Shown piece after piece: positions 17,161 through 24,517 of a stretch of 64,000 nt of DNA. The translations under genes were made by a program, and so were the position numbers. How positions within the stretch are numbered: position 1 is the first letter of the stretch; each line of letters opens with the position of its first letter. The notes beneath the pieces are model-generated. The model ran no database searches. It saw nothing but the letters and a program-made list of their open reading frames with translations, and was not told the origin of the DNA. Source of the stretch: Paenibacillus macerans (GTDB taxonomy: Bacteria; Bacillota; Bacilli; Paenibacillales; Paenibacillaceae); contig NZ_JAMBOE010000018.1 of assembly GCF_023715465.1 (NCBI RefSeq), positions 1-64,000 of the forward strand. Direction: 5' to 3'.

Positions 17161-17954
17161 TCCGCAAACACCTCTTTAAACATGTCGTCTACGCTTTTAC
17201 CGTATTTGATCCGCAAGTTTTCGACTTCCTCCTGCAGCACGATCTCCCCGTCACGAATAAACAACACCTCATCGAAAATCCGCTCGATGTCCCGCACCAA
17301 ATGCGTAGAAACGATCAAGCTGCTGTCCTCGCTGTAAAACTCCACGATCGCATCCAAAATTTTGGCCCGCGCTACCGGGTCTACGCCTCCAATCGGTTCA
17401 TCCAGCAAATACAGCTTGGCGTTCCGCGACAGCGTTAGCGTAAGCTGCAGCCGCTCATTCATCCCTTTGGACAGCGAGCTGATTTTATCCCCTTCATTCA
17501 GCTGCATAAACTTCAGCATCGCCCGGGCCTTCTCTTCGTCAAAATCGCTGTAAAAATCCCGGTAAAACCCTACCGCGTCACGCACCTTCATCCATGACTC
17601 CGTCAGCGGCCGGTCCGGCATAAAAGCGACGAGCGACTTGGTCGCCAGTCCCACCGGCGTGCCGTCTACCGTCACCTGTCCGTTAGAAGCCGGTATCAAA
17701 CCGGCGGCAATCTTCATCAACGTGCTTTTGCCGCTGCCGTTCGTACCGAGCAGGCCGGCGATTTTCCCCTTGCCGATGCCGAAGGAAACGCCGCGCAGCG
17801 CTTTTTTGCTGCCATAAGACTTGGACACGCCTTTCAGCTCCAATAGTTGGCCCGTCTGAACTGTCTGACCTTTCCAATCTATTTGATCCATTCTATCGCT
17901 TCTATCCATATGATCTATCTTATCCTTCTGATTCTTCTGATCCATCCGATCCAT
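17157..17954 (-). CDS. ABC transporter ATPase with an unusual repetitive N-terminus
   Basis: A 265-residue ATPase: Walker A GTNGSGKST (70-78), signature SLSKGMNERL (about 155-164), Walker B LYLLDEPIGG and switch-His in IVSTHLVRD. Residues 1-35 are an added segment made of repeats of MDRMDQ/DKIDHMDRSD, encoded by GATC/GATT-like microsatellite DNA. Because GGAGGGAGG stands right before the first ATG (17954), this extension is probably translated. It pairs with the permease gene downstream. The signature is SKGMN rather than the usual SGGQ, as in YtrB/BcrA-type ATPases. Confidence 0.85.
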   Translation of the reverse strand: MDRMDQKNQKDKIDHMDRSDRMDQIDWKGQTVQTGQLLELKGVSKSYGSKKALRGVSFGIGKGKIAGLLGTNGSGKSTLMKIAAGLIPASNGQVTVDGTPVGLATKSLVAFMPDRPLTESWMKVRDAVGFYRDFYSDFDEEKARAMLKFMQLNEGDKISSLSKGMNERLQLTLTLSRNAKLYLLDEPIGGVDPVARAKILDAIVEFYSEDSSLIVSTHLVRDIERIFDEVLFIRDGEIVLQEEVENLRIKYGKSVDDMFKEVFAE

Positions 17955-17965
17955 CGTCCTCCCTC

Positions 17966-18340
17966 CTATTCCCGTTTTTCGCCTTGCACGGCTTCCGCGA
18001 CAATCGCCGCGATGTCCTGATTGCTGAAGCCAAGCTCCTGCATGCCGCCGATAAAGCGGTCGAGCAAATCGCCGGCCATTTCTTTTTTGATCGTCATAAT
18101 TTTCGATTCCTCGCTTGTCACATATCTTCCGAGTCCGCGTTTCGTTTCCACGACGGCTTCACGCTCCAATTCCTGAAAAGTCCGCTGTACGGTATTCGGG
18201 TTGATTTGCAGTTCGGCTGCCAATTCTCGCACGGAAGGGATTTTGTCCCCGGCCTTCAATTTGCCGGTCACGATCTCCTTTTTCAAATAGTTCATGATTT
18301 GCAAATAAATCGGCAGATTATTATCGAATTCGATGCTCAC
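17966..18340 (-). CDS. GntR-family regulator, YtrA subfamily
   Basis: A 124-residue repressor with a winged helix-turn-helix at about 10-78 (IYLQIMNYLKKEIVTGKLKAGDKIPSVRELA then INPNTVQRTFQELERE) and only a short C-terminal tail, which is the YtrA type that lacks a large ligand domain. Such proteins dimerise through the tail and repress the ABC genes behind them; B. subtilis YtrA responds to cell-wall antibiotics. It starts with GTG at 18340, 10 nt after AAAGGAG, and is 11 bp ahead of the ATPase. The promoter region at 18506-18534 overlaps a dyad-like sequence that could be its operator. Confidence 0.88.
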   Translation of the reverse strand: MSIEFDNNLPIYLQIMNYLKKEIVTGKLKAGDKIPSVRELAAELQINPNTVQRTFQELEREAVVETKRGLGRYVTSEESKIMTIKKEMAGDLLDRFIGGMQELGFSNQDIAAIVAEAVQGEKRE

Positions 18341-18364
18341 GTTCGGGTCAGCTCCTTTCCGCCA

Positions 18365-18469
18365 TTACGCCGCCAGCAGCGCCTTGATTTGATGGGACGG
18401 CATCCCGTTGATCTTTAAACCCAACCATGCCGGCTTCGGGAATTTCGCTCCCCGCATTAGCTGCCGCAC
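18365..18469 (-). CDS. 34-residue upstream ORF of the GntR operon
   Basis: GTG start at 18469 with AAAGGAG seven nt upstream; stop at 18365, 24 bp before gntR. The peptide MRQLMRGAKFPKPAWLGLKI... is basic and ends NGMPSHQIKALLAA. Codon use is normal, and the spacing makes it the first cistron of the operon. Not recognised. It could be a leader peptide that couples translation to envelope or ribosome stress, a small membrane-active peptide, or the remnant of a larger gene. Confidence 0.5.
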   Translation of the reverse strand: MRQLMRGAKFPKPAWLGLKINGMPSHQIKALLAA

Positions 18470-18505
18470 ATAACCACTCCTTTGATGTATCTGTGTTATA
18501 GTTAA

Positions 18506-18534
18506 ATAGTACACTAGTGATTTGGTATTGTAAA
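18506..18534 (-). promoter_or_regulatory. Promoter and likely GntR operator
   Basis: On the minus strand TTTACA (18534-18529), 17 bp, TACTAT (18511-18506). An AGTGTAC half followed by ATAACACA around the -10 gives an imperfect dyad (about 18492-18517) where a YtrA-type repressor could bind. Confidence 0.55.
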
Positions 18535-18552
18535 GCTCTTTTTCAAATGCGT

Positions 18553-18720
18553 GTTCAAAAAGTTGGGTTTTCAGGACCGAGAAGGTTGGATGAAGCTAGG
18601 AACTGAGTAGCGGAGCGTACGTTTTGGGTACGTGAGCAACGGAAGGCCCGGCTGAATTCAAGATTCGACGTCGAATCTTCTTCATGAACGGCTTCGTCAT
18701 GGAAAGATGACTTTTTGAAC
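18553..18720. mobile_element. MITE-like 168-bp element
   Basis: The element has matching inverted ends GTTCAAAAAG (18553-18562) and CTTTTTGAAC (18711-18720), encodes nothing, and carries a perfect 18-bp palindrome AGATTCGACGTCGAATCT at 18661-18678. It sits in the gap between ilvA and the GntR operon, next to tetrad 2. Short, non-coding and bounded by inverted repeats suits a MITE, but I see no clear target-site duplication. An 18-of-19 match to its right end lies at 13967-13985. Confidence 0.5.
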
Positions 18721-18733
18721 AACCTCTAAAAAA

Positions 18734-18770
18734 ATAAAAAAACCTTCCCCGACTATTAGTCAGAGAAGGC
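18734..18770 (-). terminator. Terminator for ilvA, beyond the tetrad
   Basis: On the minus strand CCTTCTCTGAC, loop TAAT, then a matching AGTCGGGGAAGG and a TTTTTTT tract. It is the first terminator after ilvA, so tetrad 2 (18844-19029) would be in the ilvA 3-prime untranslated region. Confidence 0.75.
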
Positions 18771-18843
18771 TGGATGCCGCGTTATAACGGCCACGTTACA
18801 TTACTTTTGCTCAAGATTCCCCGTCAAAAAGCTGCCTGGAAAT

Positions 18844-19029
18844 CTAACGGTTGTATCAGCGGCTATTTTCCGAAAAAAGCCCTTTTCAAAATTCTAACGG
18901 TTGTGAGCGCCGTTATTTGCCTGAATCTAAGCAAAAATAGCCTGGTTTAAGTGAAATAAGCACCATGGCAACCGTTACAATTTGAAATCAACGTTTTTAG
19001 GACAAATAGCGCTTGTGGCATCCGTTAGA
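18844..19029. repeat. Tetrad element 2 (forward-forward-reverse-reverse)
   Basis: Units: forward 18844-18869 and 18894-18918, reverse 18953-18979 and 19003-19029; start-to-start distances 50, 59 and 50 bp. Forward units start CTAACGGTTGT and end GCTATTTT/CGTTATTTG; reverse units are GAAATAAGC...CAACCGTTAC and CAAATAGCGC...ATCCGTTAG. This geometry is the same as in element 1, with TTG in place of ACA after TAACGG. It lies between the ilvA stop codon and its terminator. Confidence 0.8.
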
Positions 19030-19058
19030 GTATAAGTGCAGTTGAAAAAGGTATCTTG

Positions 19059-20321
19059 TCAAATCAGCAAATTAAACAGGTTCAAATCCCGGTTGAGCTC
19101 GGTATAGGCGATGCCTTTCGAGGCCATTCTGCCGATCAGCGCTTCGTAATCCGCCTTGTCGCTCAGCTCGATGCCGACCAAGGCCGGGCCGTTTTCCTTG
19201 TTGTGCTTTTTCGTGTATTCGAACCGCGTGATGTCGTCGTTCGGGCCCAGCACCTGCTCGAGGAATTCGCGCAAGGCGCCGGCGCGCTGCGGGAAGTTGA
19301 TCAGGAAATAATGCTTTAGCCCCTCGTAGATCAACGAGCGCTCCTTCATTTCCTGCATCCGGTCGATGTCGTTGTTCCCGCCGCTGATGATACAGACGAC
19401 GTTTTTGCCGCGGATTTGGTCGCGGTACATGTCAAGCGCGGACACCGGCAGCGCCCCGGCCGGTTCCACGACGATGGCGCTGTCGTTGTACAGCTCCAAA
19501 ATCGTCGTGCACGCCTTGCCCTCCGGCACCTGAACGATATCGTCGAGGATTTTCGCGGAGATTTCGTAGTTCAGATCCCCCACGCGTTTGACCGCCGCAC
19601 CGTCCACAAACTTGTCGATCGCTTCCAGGGTCACCACTTGCTGCTGTTTTAACGCTTCCGTCATCGAAGCCGCGCCCGCCGGTTCAACCCCGATCAATTT
19701 CGTCTGCGGACTGACCGTTTTCAAATACGTACCCACGCCCGACACCAGTCCCCCGCCGCCGATCGTCACAAACACATAGTCGGCCGGCACATTGAGGTTC
19801 TCCATGATTTCCATACCAATCGTCCCGTTGCCGGCAACGATTTTCGGGTCATCAAACGGGTGGATGAACGTCATCCCGCCCTCAGTGCACGCCTTCATCG
19901 CTTCTTCATAAGCATCGTCGTACGTGTCGCCGGTCAGCACCACCTCGACATGCTCGCCGCCAAAGCGTTTTACTTGCCTAACTTTCTGGTTTGGCGTCGT
20001 GCTCGGCATAAAAATTTTGCCTCGGATTCCCAGCGCGTTGCAGGAAAAAGCCACGCCCTGCGCATGATTGCCGGCGCTCGCGCAAACGATGCCCCGCTGC
20101 AAATCCTCCGGCTGGAGGCTGCGGATCATATTGTAGGCCCCGCGGATTTTAAATGAACGCACGACCTGGAGATCTTCCCTTTTTAAATATACATTACAGC
20201 CGTATCTTAACGATAACGTCGCATCCAGCTGCAGCGGAGTCCGCACCACAACCTCGCTCAGCACATGATGCGCTTTGACGATATCTTCCATCCCTACCGT
20301 TTGGCGTTCCGCCTGCTTCAT
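19059..20321 (-). CDS. ilvA: Threonine deaminase (biosynthetic threonine dehydratase)
   Basis: A 420-residue PLP enzyme that converts threonine to 2-oxobutanoate, the first step to isoleucine. The PLP-binding Lys is in SFKIRGAYN (Lys58), and the Gly-rich phosphate loop is seen in VTIGGGGLVSGVG. The last ~90 residues (EGLKHYFLINFPQRAGALREFL...) form a single ACT-like regulatory domain, as in Bacillus IlvA, rather than the double domain of E. coli IlvA. Isoleucine feedback is therefore likely. It appears monocistronic and its terminator lies beyond a tetrad. Confidence 0.93.
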   Translation of the reverse strand: MKQAERQTVGMEDIVKAHHVLSEVVVRTPLQLDATLSLRYGCNVYLKREDLQVVRSFKIRGAYNMIRSLQPEDLQRGIVCASAGNHAQGVAFSCNALGIRGKIFMPSTTPNQKVRQVKRFGGEHVEVVLTGDTYDDAYEEAMKACTEGGMTFIHPFDDPKIVAGNGTIGMEIMENLNVPADYVFVTIGGGGLVSGVGTYLKTVSPQTKLIGVEPAGAASMTEALKQQQVVTLEAIDKFVDGAAVKRVGDLNYEISAKILDDIVQVPEGKACTTILELYNDSAIVVEPAGALPVSALDMYRDQIRGKNVVCIISGGNNDIDRMQEMKERSLIYEGLKHYFLINFPQRAGALREFLEQVLGPNDDITRFEYTKKHNKENGPALVGIELSDKADYEALIGRMASKGIAYTELNRDLNLFNLLI

Positions 20322-20441
20322 CGCTTTCTCCTCACTTTGGCTCTATTTCTCTCATTCTTATAAAAGTACACCTAAAACCGCTTTCCGTTCAAGTCATTTT
20401 CCGATGCAAACGAGGAAATCCCCACCAACGTGCAGGCTCGC

Positions 20442-20493
20442 AAAAAAGCCTCCCCGGCAGATCCGGCGCATAGGCCGGCAACCGGAGAGGCTT
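20442..20493 (-). terminator. Terminator after the 73-residue gene
   Basis: On the minus strand AAGCCTCTCCGG and CCGGGGAGGCTT form the stem of a large hairpin that ends in TTTTTT. It closes the run that starts with purD or the small gene. The rest of 20322-20505 holds nothing else I can recognise. Confidence 0.75.
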
Positions 20494-20505
20494 CGAGTGA
20501 GCGGA

Positions 20506-20727
20506 TCAGTCTTTTTTCGGAATCAAACGGTCATCGGTATGCCCCTTGGAGTTTTTCTCCTGAGCAAGCTCTTTAAGCTCCCACTCCATCGTCCCGTACA
20601 CCGGATCGGACGGAAACTCCTCACCCTTCCGCAAGTACTCCTCGCGCCCCAGCTCGTCCCGGTACACGCCGCTCACTTCCACTTGTTCGCGCGATACCGG
20701 AAGCATTTCCTTCATTTTGTCGCTCAT
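20506..20727 (-). CDS. Small conserved-looking protein of unknown function (73 residues)
   Basis: Start set at ATG 20727 behind GGGAGGCGG; the longer frame from 20790 adds 21 residues with no ribosome binding site. The polar product begins MSDKMKEMLPVSREQVEVSG and holds YRDELGREEYLRKGEEFPSDP and a short Trp/Leu-rich TMEWELKELA helix, then a basic end. The GR.EYL.KGE.FP pattern recalls short YjzC-like Firmicute proteins, but I cannot assign it. It follows purD on the same strand with a 126-bp gap and has its own strong ribosome binding site. Confidence 0.6.
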   Translation of the reverse strand: MSDKMKEMLPVSREQVEVSGVYRDELGREEYLRKGEEFPSDPVYGTMEWELKELAQEKNSKGHTDDRLIPKKD

Positions 20728-20853
20728 AATGATGCCGCCTCCCGCAATCAGAGAATGACAGGGATTAATCTCCCCATTCTCCCTTAACATGTGCGAAAAA
20801 AGAGCGGATTATCCTCGCATGTCCCGAAAGCCGGAGCCCCGTCCGAACCGCTG

Positions 20854-22119
20854 CTAAACGAGCGCCTTGGCGGCGATATCCGTACGGTTTTGTTTACCCT
20901 CAAATGTTATGCGCTCTGCGGCTTGATAAGCTTTGTCCCGCGCTTCCGCGATCGACTGCCCGAGCCCGACGACGCCCAGGACACGGCCGCCGTTCGTAAC
21001 CCACTCGCCGGCTTCGTTCCTGGCCGTACCGGCATGGAACACAAGAGCCTCCCGCACCTCGTCCAAGCCTGCAATCGGCAGGCCTTTCGGATAGGAAGCC
21101 GGATAACCGCCAGAAGCGAGTACGACGCAGACGGCTGCTTCGTCACTCCACTCGATTTCCGCCTGATCCAAGGTGCCGTTCACCGCCGCCAGGAAAATAT
21201 CAAGCAGATCGCTTTTCAGCCGCGGCAGCACGACCTGGGTTTCCGGATCGCCGAAGCGGGCGTTGAATTCGATCGTTTTCGGCTTGCCGTCCGGCGCAAT
21301 CATCAGCCCGGCGAACAACACGCCGCGAAAAGGCCGGCCTTCGGCCACCATCGCCTTGGCCGTCGGTTTGATGATCGTTTCGATTGCTTCTTCAATGATG
21401 CCGGGGGCGATATGCGGCAGTGGGGAATAGGTACCCATGCCGCCCGTGTTCGGGCCTTTGTCGCCGTCGTAAACCTGCTTGTGATCCTGCGCCGCCGCCA
21501 TCGGCCGCACCGTTTCCCCGTCGACGAACGAAAGGATCGACATTTCCTGGCCTTCAAGGTATTCCTCAATGACAACCTGGCTCCCGGACTCGCCAAACAC
21601 CTTCTCGATCATAATGTCCTTCAAAGCCGCTTCCGCCTGTTCGCGGGTGAAGGCGACCGTCACGCCTTTGCCTGCCGCCAGCCCGTCCGCCTTAATGACG
21701 ATCGGCACCGGCCGGCTGCGCAAATACGCCAAAGCCGGCTCATAGCTGTCGAACTTCTCGTAAGCCGCTGTCGGAATGCCGTATTTTTTCAGCAAATCCT
21801 TCATAAACGTTTTGCTGCCCTCGATATGGGCTGCGTTTTTGCGCGGGCCGAACACTGGAATATTCTTAGCCTCGAATACGTCGACAATGCCGTCGGCCAG
21901 CGGATCGTCAGGCCCGACCACGACCAGGCCCACGCCCTTCTCCTCGGCAAACGCGGCCAGCTTGTCGAATTCATGCACCTGAATCGGAACCAGTTCAGCC
22001 ACCTGGCCGATCCCCGCGTTGCCCGGGGCGCAATAAAGCTTGCCGGCTTTGGGGCTTTTCGCCAAACTCCAGCAAATCGCGTGCTCGCGCCCGCCCCCGC
22101 CAATCACCAATATATCCAT
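20854..22119 (-). CDS. purD: Phosphoribosylamine-glycine ligase (GAR synthetase)
   Basis: A 421-residue ATP-grasp enzyme that joins glycine to phosphoribosylamine, step 2 of purine synthesis. Visible motifs are the N-terminal DILVIGGGGREHAICW, VIKADGLAAGKGVTVAFT (ATP-grasp Lys and Gly-rich loop, about 137-154), and GMGTYSPLP with FNARFGDPETQ near 290 (metal site). The ribosome binding site is AAGGAGGAG. It is the last pur gene but is preceded by an intrinsic terminator at 22198-22235, so its expression may be set apart from the upstream genes. Confidence 0.96.
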   Translation of the reverse strand: MDILVIGGGGREHAICWSLAKSPKAGKLYCAPGNAGIGQVAELVPIQVHEFDKLAAFAEEKGVGLVVVGPDDPLADGIVDVFEAKNIPVFGPRKNAAHIEGSKTFMKDLLKKYGIPTAAYEKFDSYEPALAYLRSRPVPIVIKADGLAAGKGVTVAFTREQAEAALKDIMIEKVFGESGSQVVIEEYLEGQEMSILSFVDGETVRPMAAAQDHKQVYDGDKGPNTGGMGTYSPLPHIAPGIIEEAIETIIKPTAKAMVAEGRPFRGVLFAGLMIAPDGKPKTIEFNARFGDPETQVVLPRLKSDLLDIFLAAVNGTLDQAEIEWSDEAAVCVVLASGGYPASYPKGLPIAGLDEVREALVFHAGTARNEAGEWVTNGGRVLGVVGLGQSIAEARDKAYQAAERITFEGKQNRTDIAAKALV

Positions 22120-22197
22120 TTGTCGTCTCCTCCTTGATAGCCCGCAAGCGGACCGTAATGACGTTATTCACTCATTTCCCCGCCCGCGTATAATCCG

Positions 22198-22235
22198 AAA
22201 AACGGCAGACCGCCGCACGCCGCAGCGGTCTGCCG
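22198..22235 (-). terminator. Intrinsic terminator between purH and purD
   Basis: On the minus strand CGGCAGACCGC, an 11-nt loop, then GCGGTCTGCCG and TTTTTC. The 11-bp GC-rich stem is perfect. It stands inside the operon, so purD must come from read-through, antitermination or a separate promoter. I see no clear promoter between it and purD. Confidence 0.8.
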
Positions 22236-22249
22236 ATTGGAGCAGTGGC

Positions 22250-23797
22250 TTAATGTTTGAAATGGCGGACGCCGGTGAATACCATAGCGATGCCGTATTC
22301 GTTCGCGACTTTGATCGACTCTTCGTCCTTCACGGAGCCGCCCGGTTGGATAACCGCCGTAATGCCGGCCTTAGCCGCCGCTTCCAGCGTATCGCCCATC
22401 GGGAAAAACGCATCCGAGGCCAACACGCTGCCTTTCGACTTCTCACCAGCCTGCTCGATGGCGATTTTCGCCGCGCCCACGCGGTTCATCTGACCAGCGC
22501 CGACGCCAATCGTCATATCGTCCTTGGCCAGCACGATCGCATTGGATTTCACATGCTTAACTACTTTCCAGCCAAACAGCAGTTGCTTGAGTTCTTCCTC
22601 CGTCGGCTTGCGGTCCGTGACCACTTGCAGGTCCGATTCCTTCAGCACATGAACATCGCTCTCCTGAACGATCATGCCGCCGTCGATCGAGGTAACGACA
22701 AACTGGCTGCTCCGTTTGCTGCCCAGCTCCAAGCCGCCGAGCCTCAAGAGGCGGATGTTTTTCTTTTTCGTCAAAATGTCCAACGCTTCCTCAGTAAAGC
22801 CCGGCGCCAAAATGATCTCCAGAAAAATTTCCTTAAGCAGTGTCGCGGTATCGGCATCAATGATGCGATTGGCAGCGACGATGCCGCCGAAGATCGACAC
22901 CGGATCGGCCTCATACGCCTTTTGATAGGCCTCCAAAATGCTGCTGCCTACGCCTACCCCGCAAGGGTTCATATGCTTCACCGCAACGACGGCCGGCTCC
23001 TCGAATTCTTTCACGATTTGCAGCGCCGCGTTGGCGTCATTGATGTTGTTATAGGACAATTCCTTGCCGTGCAGCTGCTCCGCATTGGTCAGCGTATCCG
23101 CTGCGGCCAGCGGTTTGCGATAGAACGCCGCTTGTTGGTGCGGATTTTCGCCGTAGCGCAAATCCTGGATTTTCTCGTAAGTGACGGTGTAGCGCTCCGG
23201 CAGCGGATCGCCGGTCACCTTCGACAAATAATCGGAAATCAGGGCATCGTAAGCCGCCGTATGGCGGAAAACTTTGGCCGCAAGCCGTTTGCGCGTGTCC
23301 AGCGTCGTATCCCCGCCCTCGCGGATTTCCGCAAGAACCGTGCCGTAATCGGCCGCATCGACAACCACGCTGACGAAGGCGTGGTTTTTGGCCGCGGAAC
23401 GCAGCATGGTCGGCCCGCCGATGTCGATATTTTCAATCGCATCCTCATAGCTCACATCCGGCTTGGCGATCGTTTCCTGGAACGGATACAGGTTTACGAC
23501 AACCAGGTCGATGTAATCCAGACCCAGCTCCTTCATTTGCGCTTGATGCTCTTCGCTGTCGCGGATCGCCAGCAGACCGCTGTGGACGGCCGGGTGCAGT
23601 GTTTTGACACGTCCGTCCAAAATTTCCGGAAAACCAGTCACATCGGAAATGCCGATCACCGCCACTCCTTCCTTCGACAGCAGGTTTTTCGTTCCCCCCG
23701 TCGAAATGATCTCCACGCCCAACTGCGACAGCTCGCGGCAAAAATCCACGATCCCCGTTTTATCCGACACGCTTACCAGCGCTCTTTTGATACTCAA
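22250..23797 (-). CDS. purH: Bifunctional AICAR transformylase/IMP cyclohydrolase
   Basis: This 515-residue protein carries out the last two steps to IMP. The N-terminal IMP cyclohydrolase (1-195) has the SVSDKTGIVDF start and STGGTKNLLSKEG; the C-terminal transformylase (200-515) has the substrate-binding YGENPHQQAA, VKHMNPCGVG (with the catalytic Lys-His pair in this segment) and SDAFFPMGD, with HFKH at the end. Length matches B. subtilis PurH (512). It follows purN with a 93-bp gap and is followed by a terminator at 22198-22235. Confidence 0.97.
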   Translation of the reverse strand: MSIKRALVSVSDKTGIVDFCRELSQLGVEIISTGGTKNLLSKEGVAVIGISDVTGFPEILDGRVKTLHPAVHSGLLAIRDSEEHQAQMKELGLDYIDLVVVNLYPFQETIAKPDVSYEDAIENIDIGGPTMLRSAAKNHAFVSVVVDAADYGTVLAEIREGGDTTLDTRKRLAAKVFRHTAAYDALISDYLSKVTGDPLPERYTVTYEKIQDLRYGENPHQQAAFYRKPLAAADTLTNAEQLHGKELSYNNINDANAALQIVKEFEEPAVVAVKHMNPCGVGVGSSILEAYQKAYEADPVSIFGGIVAANRIIDADTATLLKEIFLEIILAPGFTEEALDILTKKKNIRLLRLGGLELGSKRSSQFVVTSIDGGMIVQESDVHVLKESDLQVVTDRKPTEEELKQLLFGWKVVKHVKSNAIVLAKDDMTIGVGAGQMNRVGAAKIAIEQAGEKSKGSVLASDAFFPMGDTLEAAAKAGITAVIQPGGSVKDEESIKVANEYGIAMVFTGVRHFKH

Positions 23798-23890
23798 AAT
23801 CGGCCCCTCCTTTAATTTGGCGAATCATGCCCGTTATTTCTCGGGAAATATCGAAACCCCTGCGCACTTTATGTCCTATAAAAGTATGCC

Positions 23891-24517
23891 CTATTGTGCC
23901 TCATCCGACAGGATCGTCACTTTCCGGCCGTCTGCCTTAATCCGGCTTTTGGCAAACCACGACACGACTTGCGGGTACAACTGCTGTTCTGCAGTATGAA
24001 TCCTGGCCTCCAGCGACTCCAGGGTATCCGAGGCGAAAATTTCCACCGGTTTTTGGGCGATCACAGCGCCGCTATCCATTCCCCCGTCGACCAAATGCAC
24101 CGTTATCCCGGTCACTTTGACGCCGTAGTCCCACGCTTGCCCGATCGCATTTTTGCCCGGAAAAGCCGGAAGCAGCGAAGGGTGGATGTTGATCATTTTT
24201 CCCGCGTAAGGTTCCACCAGCACCGGGGTCAACAGCCGCATATACCCGGCCAAAACGACCAGGTCGATCTGCCGCTTGTCCAGCTCGGCGGCGATTTCCG
24301 CCTCATAATCTTCCCGCCGCGCGTAGTCCTTGGGGTGAAAAAGAAAGCAGTCAACGCCGGCCTTGCGGGCCCGTTCGACGACGGGCGCCTGCGGTTTGTC
24401 GCACACCAGCAGCACGATGTCCGCATCAAGCGTTCCCGCCCGGGAAGCATCCAGCAAATTTTGAAAATTGCTGCCCTGCCCGGAGGCGAACACCGCGATC
24501 CGAAAACCCGCCGCCAT
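23891..24517 (-). CDS. purN: Phosphoribosylglycinamide formyltransferase (GAR transformylase)
   Basis: The 208-residue enzyme transfers formyl from 10-formyl-tetrahydrofolate to GAR. Motifs: IAVFASGQGSNFQNLL (phosphoribosyl-binding loop, 7-22), VVLAGYMRLLTPVLVE, and NIHPSLLPAFPG with the catalytic Asn-His, then VHLVDGGMDSGAVIAQ with the catalytic Asp. Its ATG overlaps the purM stop by one base (TAATG), which implies coupling. Size and motif order are standard. Confidence 0.96.
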   Translation of the reverse strand: MAAGFRIAVFASGQGSNFQNLLDASRAGTLDADIVLLVCDKPQAPVVERARKAGVDCFLFHPKDYARREDYEAEIAAELDKRQIDLVVLAGYMRLLTPVLVEPYAGKMINIHPSLLPAFPGKNAIGQAWDYGVKVTGITVHLVDGGMDSGAVIAQKPVEIFASDTLESLEARIHTAEQQLYPQVVSWFAKSRIKADGRKVTILSDEAQ

